Source: Microbacterium jejuense
GTDB lineage: Bacteria > Actinomycetota > Actinomycetes > Actinomycetales > Microbacteriaceae
Reading direction: 5' to 3'
Assembly: GCF_019511665.1 (NCBI RefSeq)
Contig: NZ_JAEUAW010000014.1
Coordinates: 41,761-105,760 of the forward strand
Length of the DNA stretch: 64,000 nt
Shown here: positions 42,555-50,402 of the stretch, in pieces
How the letters are laid out: the number at the start of each line of letters is the position of its first letter
How positions within the stretch are numbered: the stretch's first letter is position 1
Notes under the pieces: generated by a model
Seen by the model: the letters and a program-made list of their open reading frames with translations, nothing else
The model's database searches: none
Told to the model about the DNA's origin: nothing
Translations under genes and position numbers: made by a program

Positions 42555-44162
42555 CTACCGCTTGCTGTCCGGTTCTGACGGCAGCGACGCGCCGCGGCTG
42601 GCGGCCGCCGGCGCCGGTTCGGGTTCGTCGATCTCCTCACCGGGCACGCGGGGCAGCCGCGCGAGGTCGCACAGGGCCGGCCCCTCGATGCGGCGGCCGT
42701 CGGCGGTGAACCGCGATGCGTGCAGCGGGCAGTCCCACGTGAGCTCGGCGTCGTTCCACCGCAGCACGCCGCCCAGGTGCGAGCACACCGCGCTCACCGC
42801 GCGAGTGCGCCCGTCGACGGTCGAGATGCCGACGGGCTGACCGCCTCGGTTCGCGACGACGCCCGCGCCCTCGGCCGGGCGGCGCACGGGCGTCGGGGTC
42901 GCCTGGGCGCCGAGCCACCCGGATGCCGCCTCCCAGCCCACACGGAGGTTCTCGACGCCGCCGCGCGCGAGGTCCGCCGGCACCGTGAACCGCGTGGCGA
43001 TGACGTTCATCCATTCCGGCCGGTCCTTGTGGGGAACCTTCCCGATCTCTGCGGTGATGCGCAGCGCCGCCGCCGGGGCGTTGGACAGCCCCCACTTCGC
43101 GAAGCCGGTGGCGAAGCGAATGCGGCCGAGCCCTCGCGGCATCGCGCCCACGAACGGCACGAGGTCGTGCGACTCGTAGTCCTGCGCCGACCACCACGCG
43201 ACCGGACGTGCGCCCGGGAAGTGCTCCGCGGTCCAGGAGATGAGGTCGTCGATCTCGGCGCGCACCGAGGTGACGCGGCCCACGGCGAAGCCGTCGCCGC
43301 CCACGATGAGCTGCGCCTGCTCGACGGGCCCGTCGTCGGCCGTCACCGAGCGCACCGACTTGGTGCGCCCGTCCACGGTGATCGACAGTCCCGACGGGAC
43401 GGGCCCGTCCGTCGCGAAGGCCACGCACGACGAGCGCAGGCCGCGCACCTTGGCGAAGTACAGGCCGCGGTCGACGATGGGCGTCGCCGTCGCGAGCACC
43501 ACCTGTCCGGCGCCGGCGTATCCGGCGGTGGTCTCGACGCCAGCCCGCGGCACCGCGTGCACGCGCGTGACGCGCACCCCGGTGTGCAGCGCTCCGCCGG
43601 CGTCGAGGAACGCCCGCGCGAGCGCCAGCAGCAGCCGCTGCGGATCGATCGCGACCTGGCCGTCGAGTGCGACAGCGTCCAGCATGGGAAAGGGCGAAAC
43701 CGCGAGCTCTTCGGTCGACGCGCGGCGCACCTGGAGCCCGGCCTCCGCCGCGGCGCGCAGCTCGGCGTCGACGCATTCCACGCCCTCGGGCGTCTGCGCG
43801 TACGAGTAGGCGGTGCGACGCGTGTAGGGCACGCCCAGCTCGTCGGCGATGCCGGTGATCCAGCGCGCACCGTCGAGGTTGGCCTCGACGTACGCGCGGG
43901 TCAGCCGTGCCGGATGGTGACGCCGCAGCGCAGACAGCACGGAGCCCTGCAGCACGGTCAGCTTGCCGGTGTTCGCACCCGACGTCAGCTCGCCCACCTC
44001 GCCGGCCTCGATCACCGCCACGTCACGGCCTTCGCGGGCGAGCATGAGCGCGGTGGAGAGGCCCGTGAGACCCGCCCCGACCACGAGGACGTCGCGGTGA
44101 CGGCCGGGCTCGAACGGGGTTCCCGGCACGCGGTCGGCGTCGCGCTTCCAGATCGGGGTCAT
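42555..44162 (-). CDS. FAD-dependent oxidoreductase with C-terminal Rieske domain
   Basis: The 535-residue protein has a DAO-type FAD fold at its N terminus (DVLVVGAGLTGLSTALML near residues 24-41, then VAVIEAG) and a Rieske [2Fe-2S] domain at its C terminus. The iron-sulfur ligands are visible as C460-S-H462 and C478-P-L-H481. Proteins of this build are annotated as iron-sulfur-binding oxidoreductases; the electron acceptor and substrate are not known. A ~50-residue Pro/Ser tail follows the Rieske domain. It is divergent from a TetR regulator across a 124-bp gap with perfect palindromes, so it is the regulator's likely target. Confidence 0.9.
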   Translation of the reverse strand: MTPIWKRDADRVPGTPFEPGRHRDVLVVGAGLTGLSTALMLAREGRDVAVIEAGEVGELTSGANTGKLTVLQGSVLSALRRHHPARLTRAYVEANLDGARWITGIADELGVPYTRRTAYSYAQTPEGVECVDAELRAAAEAGLQVRRASTEELAVSPFPMLDAVALDGQVAIDPQRLLLALARAFLDAGGALHTGVRVTRVHAVPRAGVETTAGYAGAGQVVLATATPIVDRGLYFAKVRGLRSSCVAFATDGPVPSGLSITVDGRTKSVRSVTADDGPVEQAQLIVGGDGFAVGRVTSVRAEIDDLISWTAEHFPGARPVAWWSAQDYESHDLVPFVGAMPRGLGRIRFATGFAKWGLSNAPAAALRITAEIGKVPHKDRPEWMNVIATRFTVPADLARGGVENLRVGWEAASGWLGAQATPTPVRRPAEGAGVVANRGGQPVGISTVDGRTRAVSAVCSHLGGVLRWNDAELTWDCPLHASRFTADGRRIEGPALCDLARLPRVPGEEIDEPEPAPAAASRGASLPSEPDSKR

Positions 44163-44174
44163 TCCTCAAACCAA

Positions 44175-44198
44175 GTCGACGGCTCCCGCGCCGTCGAC
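44175..44198. promoter_or_regulatory. Candidate TetR operator 1
   Basis: GTCGACGGC (44175-44183) and GCCGTCGAC (44190-44198) form a perfect inverted repeat with a 6-bp spacer, 13 bp upstream of the FAD/Rieske start. Symmetry and length fit a TetR dimer site. Confidence 0.55.
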
Positions 44199-44214
44199 CC
44201 GCTTGACAGAGCGG

Positions 44215-44234
44215 CACCCGCGGGTGGGACCCGC
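44215..44234. promoter_or_regulatory. Candidate TetR operator 2
   Basis: CACCCGCGGGTG (44215-44226) is a perfect palindrome, and GCGGGT / ACCCGC (44220-44225, 44229-44234) form a second overlapping repeat. TTGACA at 44203-44208 lies just before it and could be a -35 element for the regulator gene. Confidence 0.4.
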
Positions 44235-44286
44235 CCGCCGCCGTCCATCCCGACGTCGCCACCGCGCGGACTAGGCTCTCCTCAAG

Positions 44287-44985
44287 ATGTCCGACACCAC
44301 CGCCGCCCAGGGCCTCAGCGCCGCACAGGCCGCTTCGCGCGCCGCCGTCGTCGCCGCCGCGCTCGAGCTGTTCGCCGAGCAGGGGTTCGACCAGACGTCG
44401 GTCGAGCAGATCGCGCAGGCCGCGGGGGTCTCTCGGTCGACGTTCTTCCGCCAGTTCGGCGGCAAGGACGACGTGGTGTTCACCGACCACGAAGAACTGC
44501 TCGACATGCTGCGCGACTACCTGGCGCAGCCGCACCGCGACCCGTGGGCGGCCGTCTGCGAGGCATCCGTCCTCGTCTATGCGCACTTCGCGGCCGATCC
44601 CGAGCTCGCCCGTCGCCGGTACCAGGTGGTGCGGCAGGTTCCTGCACTGCGCGACCGCGAGATCGTCACGGTGTTCCGCTATGAGCGACTGTTCGACGAG
44701 TATCTGCGCGCATCGCTGCCGGGGCTCGACCCCCTCGACGCGGTCGGCTTCGCGGCGCTGGTGACGGCGATCCACAACCACGTGCTGCGCCGTCTCATCC
44801 GCAGCCCCAAGAAGGTCCCCGCGTCGGTGCTGCGCACGGCGCTCGACGACGCCCGTCGCCGCTTCGGCGTGCTGCCCGGCGACGAGTCGGCCCCCACGGG
44901 CGACGACGTGGTGGTCGCGGTCTTCCCGCGCGCGACGCCGACCGCTGAGATCGCGCGCCGCCTGCGCGAGCAGCTGGATTCCTGA
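44287..44985 (+). CDS. TetR/AcrR-family transcriptional regulator
   Basis: The 232-residue protein has the N-terminal helix-turn-helix of the family: AALELFAEQGFDQTSVEQIA, then AGVSRSTFFRQFGGKDDVVF within residues ~20-65. The ligand-binding domain is all-helical and not assignable to a subgroup. It is divergent from the FAD/Rieske oxidoreductase and probably represses it and itself through the palindromes in the gap. Its stop is 9 bp from the stop of the convergent hydrolase gene, with no terminator visible between them. Confidence 0.92.
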   Translation: MSDTTAAQGLSAAQAASRAAVVAAALELFAEQGFDQTSVEQIAQAAGVSRSTFFRQFGGKDDVVFTDHEELLDMLRDYLAQPHRDPWAAVCEASVLVYAHFAADPELARRRYQVVRQVPALRDREIVTVFRYERLFDEYLRASLPGLDPLDAVGFAALVTAIHNHVLRRLIRSPKKVPASVLRTALDDARRRFGVLPGDESAPTGDDVVVAVFPRATPTAEIARRLREQLDS

Positions 44986-44994
44986 CCCGCCGGG

Positions 44995-46152
44995 TCAGAG
45001 GGCGTCGTAGACCGCCTGCAGGTACGTGCGGCCGCGTTCGGACGCGAGGATGCCGTCAGACATGCGGTTCATGACGTAGGCGAAGGTGACGCCCCGGTCG
45101 GCGTCCGCCGTCACGAGCGAACCGCCCCACCCGCCCCAGAACGCGACACGGCCCTCGGGGATGTACGCGGTCGACAGCGGATGCCGCAGACCCCACCCGA
45201 GCCCCCACCGCAGCGGCAGGCCGAGCACGAGGTCGACTCCCTCGACGGGCGCGGCGAAGACGCGGTCCACGGTCTCGGCCGCCAGCATCCTCTCCCCCGC
45301 CACGGCGCCGCGACCCGCGATCAGCGCGTTCAGTCGCGCGGCCGAGCGCGCGTTGCCCTGCCCGCCTGCGCCGCCCACTCCGGCCGCACGCCACGCGCGC
45401 GTCCACGTGATCTCGGCGCCGAGCACGGGCCCTGTGAACGTGCGCGCGGCGGGCGAGTCCGGCGGCAGCGCCGACAGGTCGAGCTGCGACGGCGGGGGCG
45501 GGACGACGGGCGATACGCGCGCATCCTCGGACGCGGGCAGCCCGAGCCAGAAGTCGGCGCCCAGCGGCCCGGCGAGCTCCTCGGCGACGAACGCGCCCAG
45601 TCCTCGCCCGGTCACCGCGCGGACGATGCCGTGCACGAGGTGGCCGTAGTCCAGCAGGTGATACCCCGAGGCGGCGCCGGCGGGCCACCACGGCGCCTGG
45701 GCGGCGAGCCGGTCCGTGGCGGCGTCCACGTCGAGGATGTCGTCGGGCGTGACGGGCTGATCCCACCCCGACACCCCCGACGAGTGCGTCATGACATGCC
45801 GGACGAGCACGGATTCCTTGCCCGCAGCGGCGAACTCGGGCCAGTACGCCGCGACCGGCGCATCGGGGTCGACGGCGCCGCGGTCGATCAGCAGCAGCAG
45901 TGCGAGCGACGTCACGGTCTTCGAGATCGACCACACGTTCGTCAGCGTGTCGCGTCCCCACGGCACCGTGCGCTGCGCGTCGCTCCACCCGCCCCACACG
46001 TCCACGACGGGCCGTCCGTCGACGAGCACGCACAGCGATCCGCCCAGCTCCTGGCCGTCTTCGAGGTTCGCGCGGAACGCGTCCACCAGTCCTGCGAACC
46101 GCTCGTCGGCCTCGCCGTCCGCGGTCTTCGCTCCTGCGACCTCGATCGACAT
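44995..46152 (-). CDS. Beta-lactamase-fold serine hydrolase (family VIII esterase type)
   Basis: A 385-residue protein with the class-C/penicillin-binding fold. The S-x-x-K nucleophile motif is S75-I-S-K78 in NVWSISKTVTSLALLL, and a catalytic Tyr candidate lies in HLLDYGHLVHGIV. No signal peptide is present, which argues for a cytoplasmic esterase, lactonase or amidase and not a beta-lactamase. The ATG at 46152 follows AAGGAGA; the frame is open upstream to 46218 but that part overlaps the promoter. It diverges from the ADH-SDR-MaoC operon across a shared operator. A role opening esters or lactones for that pathway is inference. Confidence 0.9.
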   Translation of the reverse strand: MSIEVAGAKTADGEADERFAGLVDAFRANLEDGQELGGSLCVLVDGRPVVDVWGGWSDAQRTVPWGRDTLTNVWSISKTVTSLALLLLIDRGAVDPDAPVAAYWPEFAAAGKESVLVRHVMTHSSGVSGWDQPVTPDDILDVDAATDRLAAQAPWWPAGAASGYHLLDYGHLVHGIVRAVTGRGLGAFVAEELAGPLGADFWLGLPASEDARVSPVVPPPPSQLDLSALPPDSPAARTFTGPVLGAEITWTRAWRAAGVGGAGGQGNARSAARLNALIAGRGAVAGERMLAAETVDRVFAAPVEGVDLVLGLPLRWGLGWGLRHPLSTAYIPEGRVAFWGGWGGSLVTADADRGVTFAYVMNRMSDGILASERGRTYLQAVYDAL

Positions 46153-46215
46153 CCCGTCTCCTTCGACGCTCCGGCGAGACCGGCCGTCCCACGGCGCGGT
46201 GCTCGTTTGCAGAAA

Positions 46216-46235
46216 CATACCGCGTGGTCGGTATG
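46216..46235. promoter_or_regulatory. Operator (site 1 of 3) in divergent promoter pair
   Basis: CATACCG-CGTGGT-CGGTATG is a perfect inverted repeat. On the minus strand it sits between GTGACA and TATGTT, spaced 18 bp, a good promoter for the hydrolase. On the plus strand it overlaps TATGCT (46232-46237), a -10 candidate for the ADH operon. The same motif recurs at 54228-54244 and 63731-63747. Confidence 0.72.
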
Positions 46236-46331
46236 CTTGTCACCACCTCGCGGTCCCCGGTCTCACCGCCACGTGGATCGCGAAGAGGTACGTCTCCGCC
46301 GACAGGCGGCGCATCACGACGAGGAGGTCGG

Positions 46332-47474
46332 ATGAAGATCACCGGGGCCGTGCTCGAGGTCTCGGGCGCGCAGGCGCCGTTCGCGGCGTCGCACCCGTTC
46401 ACGATCGGCGAGGTCGAGCTCGACCCGCCCGGAGCGGGCGAGATCCTCGTGCGCATCGAGGCTGCCGGCGTCTGCCATTCCGACCTCAGCGTCGTCGACG
46501 GCAACCGCGTGCGCCCGGTGCCGATGCTCCTCGGTCACGAGGCCGCCGGGATCGTCGAGCGCCTCGGCGACCACGTGACCGATCTCGCCCCGGGGGATCG
46601 GGTGGTCATGACCTTCCTCCCCCGCTGCGGGGAGTGCGAGGGATGCCGGTCCCACGGCCGCCTGCCGTGCGTGGCGGGCTCCGCCGCCAACAGCGCCGGC
46701 ACGCTGCTCGGCGGCGGCGTCCGGCTGCACCGCGGCGGGGCCGGCGAGCAGCAGAGCGTGCACCACCACCTGGGCGTCTCGGCGTTCGCGACGCACGCCG
46801 TCGTCAGCCGCAGCTCGGTGGTCCGCGTCGACCCCGACGTGCCGCCGGAGGTCGCCGCGCTGCTCGGCTGCGCCGTGCTCACCGGCGGCGGCGCGGTCGT
46901 CAACGCCGGACGTCCCGAGCCGGGGGCGCGGGTGGCGGTGGTCGGCCTGGGCGGCGTCGGCATGGCGGCGCTCCTCGTCGCCGTCGCGCTCGGGCACGAG
47001 GTCGTCGGCGTCGACACCGTTCCCGCCAAGCTCGACCTCGCGCGCGAATGCGGCGCCGCCGCGGCGCTGACGCCCGCGGAGGCGCTCGCCGACGGCATCC
47101 GGTGTCCGCTCGTCGTCGAAGCGGCCGGATCGGCGCGGGCGTTCGAGACCGCTGTCGCGCTCACCTCCCCCGGCGGCACCACCGTCACCGTGGGGCTGCC
47201 CGCGCCCGACGCGCGCGCGGACGTCTCGCCGCTGCAGCTGACCGCCGAGGCCCGCACGATCGTCGGCAGCTACCTCGGGTCGGCGGTGCCGAGCCGAGAC
47301 ATCCCCCGCTACGTCGACCTGTGGCGCGCGGGCCGCCTGCCCCTGGAGCGGCTGGTGTCGTCGCGCATCCGGCTCGACGAGCTCGACGCGGCCATGGACC
47401 GCCTCGCCGCCGGCGGCGAGCTGCGGCAGCTCATCGTCTTCGACCACCCCACCCCCGAGAGGAACCCCGCATGA
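46332..47474 (+). CDS. Zinc-dependent alcohol dehydrogenase (MDR family)
   Basis: The 380-residue protein has the medium-chain dehydrogenase build. The catalytic zinc ligands are Cys in AAGVCHSD, His in LLGHEAAG and Cys in LLGCAVLTGG. The structural zinc lobe is CGECEGCRSHGRLPC. The Rossmann motif is VAVVGLGGVGMAALLVA, with an Asp after it (GVDTVPAK) suggesting NAD. The start ATG at 46332 follows GAGGAGG. Its stop overlaps the SDR start as ATGA, so ADH, SDR and MaoC form a tight operon. It probably oxidises a hydroxy intermediate of the pathway; the exact alcohol is unknown. Confidence 0.92.
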   Translation: MKITGAVLEVSGAQAPFAASHPFTIGEVELDPPGAGEILVRIEAAGVCHSDLSVVDGNRVRPVPMLLGHEAAGIVERLGDHVTDLAPGDRVVMTFLPRCGECEGCRSHGRLPCVAGSAANSAGTLLGGGVRLHRGGAGEQQSVHHHLGVSAFATHAVVSRSSVVRVDPDVPPEVAALLGCAVLTGGGAVVNAGRPEPGARVAVVGLGGVGMAALLVAVALGHEVVGVDTVPAKLDLARECGAAAALTPAEALADGIRCPLVVEAAGSARAFETAVALTSPGGTTVTVGLPAPDARADVSPLQLTAEARTIVGSYLGSAVPSRDIPRYVDLWRAGRLPLERLVSSRIRLDELDAAMDRLAAGGELRQLIVFDHPTPERNPA

Positions 47475-48220
47475 CCAGAACCGCCATCGTCACCGGTGCC
47501 GCACGCGGCATCGGCGCCGCCACCGCCCAGCGTCTTTCCGCCGACGGGTTCGCCGTCGCCGTGCTCGACCTCGACGAGGCCGCCTGCGCCGCCACGGTCG
47601 CGTCGATCGTGGATGCCGGCGGCCGCGCGATCGCCGTCGGCGCGAACGTCGCCGACGCGGCGTCGGTCGAGCGTGCCGTCGCGCGCGTCGTCGACGAGCT
47701 CGGCGCGCCGACCGTGCTGGTGAACAACGCCGGGATCATCCGCGACAACCTGCTGTTCAAGATGACCGAGGACGACTGGGACGCCGTCCTGGCCGTGCAC
47801 CTGCGCGGCGCGTTCCTCATGTCGCGCGCGGTGCAGGAGCACCAGGTCGCCGCGCGCTGGGGCCGGATCGTCAACCTGTCGAGCACCTCCGCGCTCGGCA
47901 ACCGCGGGCAGGCGAACTACGCCGCCGCCAAGGCAGGCATGCAGGGCTTCACCAAGACGCTCGCGATCGAGCTCGGCCGCTACGGCGTCACCGCGAACGC
48001 GATCGCGCCGGGGTTCATCGTCACCGACATGACCCGGTCCACCGCCGAGCGCATGGGCGTGCCCTTCGAGGACTTCGTCGCGCATGCGGCCGCCGAGATC
48101 CCGGTCCAGCGCGCAGGGACCCCCGACGACATCGCGGCGGCCGCCTCGTTCTTCTGCTCCGAAGAGGCGGGATTCGTGTCGGGCCAGGTGCTGTACGTGG
48201 CGGGCGGACCGCGCGCATGA
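47471..48220 (+). CDS. SDR-family 3-oxoacyl-(ACP/CoA) reductase-like (FabG type)
   Basis: A 249-residue classical short-chain dehydrogenase. The cofactor loop is TGAARGIG, the structural motif is NNAG, and the catalytic set is the Ser in NLSSTSALGN with Y-A-A-A-K in NYAAAKAG. A Asp after beta-2 (VLDLDEA) favours NAD(H). This subgroup includes FabG and 3-hydroxyacyl-CoA dehydrogenases. Between an ADH and a MaoC hydratase, oxidation of a 3-hydroxyacyl-CoA is the likely role. It overlaps both neighbours by 4 bp. Confidence 0.92.
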   Translation: MTRTAIVTGAARGIGAATAQRLSADGFAVAVLDLDEAACAATVASIVDAGGRAIAVGANVADAASVERAVARVVDELGAPTVLVNNAGIIRDNLLFKMTEDDWDAVLAVHLRGAFLMSRAVQEHQVAARWGRIVNLSSTSALGNRGQANYAAAKAGMQGFTKTLAIELGRYGVTANAIAPGFIVTDMTRSTAERMGVPFEDFVAHAAAEIPVQRAGTPDDIAAAASFFCSEEAGFVSGQVLYVAGGPRA

Positions 48221-48675
48221 GCATCGCCGTCGCCTCCCCCGACGCCCTGCCCGACGTGATCGGCGCCGCGGCGACCGGCGACTGGTTCGCCATCGACCAG
48301 GACCGCATCGCCGCCTTCGCCGACGCGACCGAGGACTGGCAGTGGATCCACCTCGACGCCGAGCGCGCCGCGGCCGGACCGTTCGGCGCCACGATCGCGC
48401 ACGGCTACCTGACGCTGTCGCTGCTGCCGCGGCTCACGCAGGGGCTGCTCGAGGTCGGCGGCACCGGGATGGTCGTCAACTACGGCCTCGACAAGGTCCG
48501 CTTCCTGCAGGCGGTGACGGTCGGCTCGCGCGTGCGGGCGGTGACCGAGGTCGCCTCGGCCGAGCCGACGCCGCAGGGCTGGCGCGCCGGGCTGCGCACC
48601 ACGGTCGAGCTCGAGGGCTCAGCGCGGCCCGCCCTGATCGCCGAGACGGTGGCCCTCTTCGTACCGGAGCAGTGA
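48217..48675 (+). CDS. MaoC-like enoyl-CoA hydratase
   Basis: A 152-residue hotdog-fold protein. The hydratase-2 motif is seen as FADATEDWQWIHLD followed by GPFGATIAHGYLTLSLLP, giving the Asp-x4-His dyad region and the AHG turn. Members hydrate 2-enoyl-CoA to 3-hydroxyacyl-CoA. It is the last gene of the ADH-SDR-MaoC operon and is translationally coupled to the SDR, so the two would perform consecutive steps. A strong hairpin follows 34 bp after the stop. Confidence 0.92.
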   Translation: MSIAVASPDALPDVIGAAATGDWFAIDQDRIAAFADATEDWQWIHLDAERAAAGPFGATIAHGYLTLSLLPRLTQGLLEVGGTGMVVNYGLDKVRFLQAVTVGSRVRAVTEVASAEPTPQGWRAGLRTTVELEGSARPALIAETVALFVPEQ

Positions 48676-48709
48676 CGTCCCCGCGCGGCGACGTCCCCGA
48701 GCAGTGAGA

Positions 48710-48739
48710 GGATGCCGGCGGCCGCGGCCGCCGGCATCC
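48710..48739. terminator. Bidirectional hairpin between MaoC and nnrD
   Basis: GGATGCCGGCGGCC (48710-48723) pairs with GGCCGCCGGCATCC (48726-48739), a perfect 14-bp stem separated by 2 nt, between convergent genes. It is nearly the same sequence as the hairpin at 5789-5824. Confidence 0.75.
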
Positions 48740-48750
48740 CTCGCTGTTCG

Positions 48751-49602
48751 TCACGCGGGGTGGGCCAGCGTGTCGCGGATCGTCGGCGTGAGCTCACGCG
48801 CGAGGTCGCGCGCGAGGAACCCGAGGCCGATCCGGTCGGTCAGACGGTCGCCCGCCCGCGCATGCGACCACGCGCCCCATACCGCGGCGCGCTCGGTGCC
48901 GGTGCCGCGGGCGGCGAAGCCGGCGATCGCGCCGGCGAGCACGTCGCCGCTCCCTGACGTGCCGAGCCCGCCGCCTCCCCCGTCCACACGCCAGGCGGCA
49001 CCGCCGGAGGCGCCGACGACGCCGTAGCAGTTGACGACCGCGTCGTAACGCGCGGCGATCTCGCGCACGGCCGTCGCGTCGCCGGTCTCGACCTCGCGGC
49101 CGAGGAGGATCGCCGCCTCGTCCTTGTTGGGGCTCAGGATGACGGCATCCGGCAGCATCCCGCGGTCGAGGTGCGGCAGGGCGCCCAGCGCGTAGGCGTC
49201 GAGCACGACGCATCGCGGCGCGGCCGCGGCGACGGAGAGGAGCGTGGCGCGGGTCTCGTCGGAGTCGTCGAACCCGGGGCCGACGAGCACGGCGTCGGCG
49301 GTCGCCACCCGCTCGGACAGTCCCTCGTCGAACGGCTCGGCGGCGTCGTCCGGCAGCGCGAAGACCCCCGCCTCAGGCAGCGCCACGCCGATCTGAGCGT
49401 CGATGGAACGCGGCACGGCCAGCGCGACTCTGCCGGCGCCGACGCGCAGCGCGGCTTCACCGGCGAGCAGCACCGCCCCCGGCGAACTCCGCGACCCGCC
49501 GACGACGATGACGTCGCCCCGGGTCTTCTTGGATTCGCCCGGGCTCGGCAGTCCCCATGCCCGCAGCAGGGCGGGCGTGACGTGCTCAACGCGGTTCGAC
49601 AT
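48751..49602 (-). CDS. nnrD: ADP-dependent NAD(P)H-hydrate dehydratase
   Basis: Repairs damaged (hydrated) NADH and NADPH. The 283-residue protein has a ribokinase-like fold with DVIVVGGSRSSPGAVLLAG, VLVGPGFDDSD, VILSPNKDEAAILLG and the signature GTSGSGDVLAGAIAGF carrying the catalytic Asp. It is the stand-alone dehydratase; the NnrE epimerase domain found fused in many bacteria is missing. Its start overlaps the end of the phosphatase gene by 17 bp, so the two share a transcript. Confidence 0.94.
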   Translation of the reverse strand: MSNRVEHVTPALLRAWGLPSPGESKKTRGDVIVVGGSRSSPGAVLLAGEAALRVGAGRVALAVPRSIDAQIGVALPEAGVFALPDDAAEPFDEGLSERVATADAVLVGPGFDDSDETRATLLSVAAAAPRCVVLDAYALGALPHLDRGMLPDAVILSPNKDEAAILLGREVETGDATAVREIAARYDAVVNCYGVVGASGGAAWRVDGGGGGLGTSGSGDVLAGAIAGFAARGTGTERAAVWGAWSHARAGDRLTDRIGLGFLARDLARELTPTIRDTLAHPA

Positions 49603-50311
49603 CGGGGCTCCCGGGGTGCGCGGTGACGTCGGCTCCTTCGCGGCGCAGGTGTCCGACGTCCGAGAACGCCGTGAGCTGCCAGCCGCGCTCCCCGCGGGTC
49701 AGCTGCGTCACCGAGGCGTTGAGCACCACGTGGTCCGTCGCGAACTCGAGCAACTCCTCCTCGCCCATCGGCAGCAGGATGTACAGGACGAGCATGACGA
49801 CCGCGTCGTGGGCGACGAGCAGCGCGCGCTCGTGGGGTCCGTCGAGCACGTCCCGCAGGAACGACCTCAGCCGCAAGGCGACGTCGGCCCAGGACTCCCC
49901 GCCCGGCGGCCGGTGATAGAACTTGCCGAGGTGCCGCCGGCGCGCCATCTCCTCCGGGTGCCGGCGGGCGACCCCGCGCCGGGTGAGCAGGTCGAGCACG
50001 CCCAGTTCGCGATCGCGGATCCGCTCGTCGACGACGACCGCGGCATCCTGTCCGTCGCCGCCGAGGGCGATCGCCAAGGTCTCGCGCGCCCGCAGGTACG
50101 GCGAGACCCAGTACGCGTCGAGCTCGCCTCTGCGCGGGGCGAGCCACTCGCCGAGCGCGAGCGCCTGCTCCCGTCCCGTCTCCGACAGCGGCACATCGGC
50201 GTCGCGCACGTCGAGCGGGATCACGTCGAGTCCCTCGACCTCTGCCCGCGACGCCGCCACGTTGCCGATGCTCTCGCCATGCCGCGCCAGCCACAGCTCC
50301 TTCACTGCCAT
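49586..50311 (-). CDS. Histidine phosphatase superfamily protein
   Basis: A 241-residue cytosolic protein beginning KELWLARHGESIGN, with the phosphohistidine R-H-G motif at residues 10-12 and the second catalytic His in ALLVAHDAVVMLVL. The branch includes phosphoglycerate mutase-like phosphatases acting on sugar phosphates, nucleotides or cofactor precursors. The substrate cannot be read from sequence. It is the first gene of a pair with nnrD, which hints at a cofactor-repair or metabolite-repair role (inference). Confidence 0.9.
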   Translation of the reverse strand: MAVKELWLARHGESIGNVAASRAEVEGLDVIPLDVRDADVPLSETGREQALALGEWLAPRRGELDAYWVSPYLRARETLAIALGGDGQDAAVVVDERIRDRELGVLDLLTRRGVARRHPEEMARRRHLGKFYHRPPGGESWADVALRLRSFLRDVLDGPHERALLVAHDAVVMLVLYILLPMGEEELLEFATDHVVLNASVTQLTRGERGWQLTAFSDVGHLRREGADVTAHPGSPDVEPR

Positions 50312-50402
50312 GGCGCCAGGCTAGTGACCTCATCGCAGCGGTCCGGACCCGTTGACAACCGGATCGCAAACCCTCCGTCGCCCGTGGCGCCGGACCCGGC
50401 GG

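Noticed and set aside
44995..46152. Beta-lactamase resistance gene
   Set aside because: No signal peptide, and the context is catabolic. S-x-x-K alone is shared by esterases of this fold.
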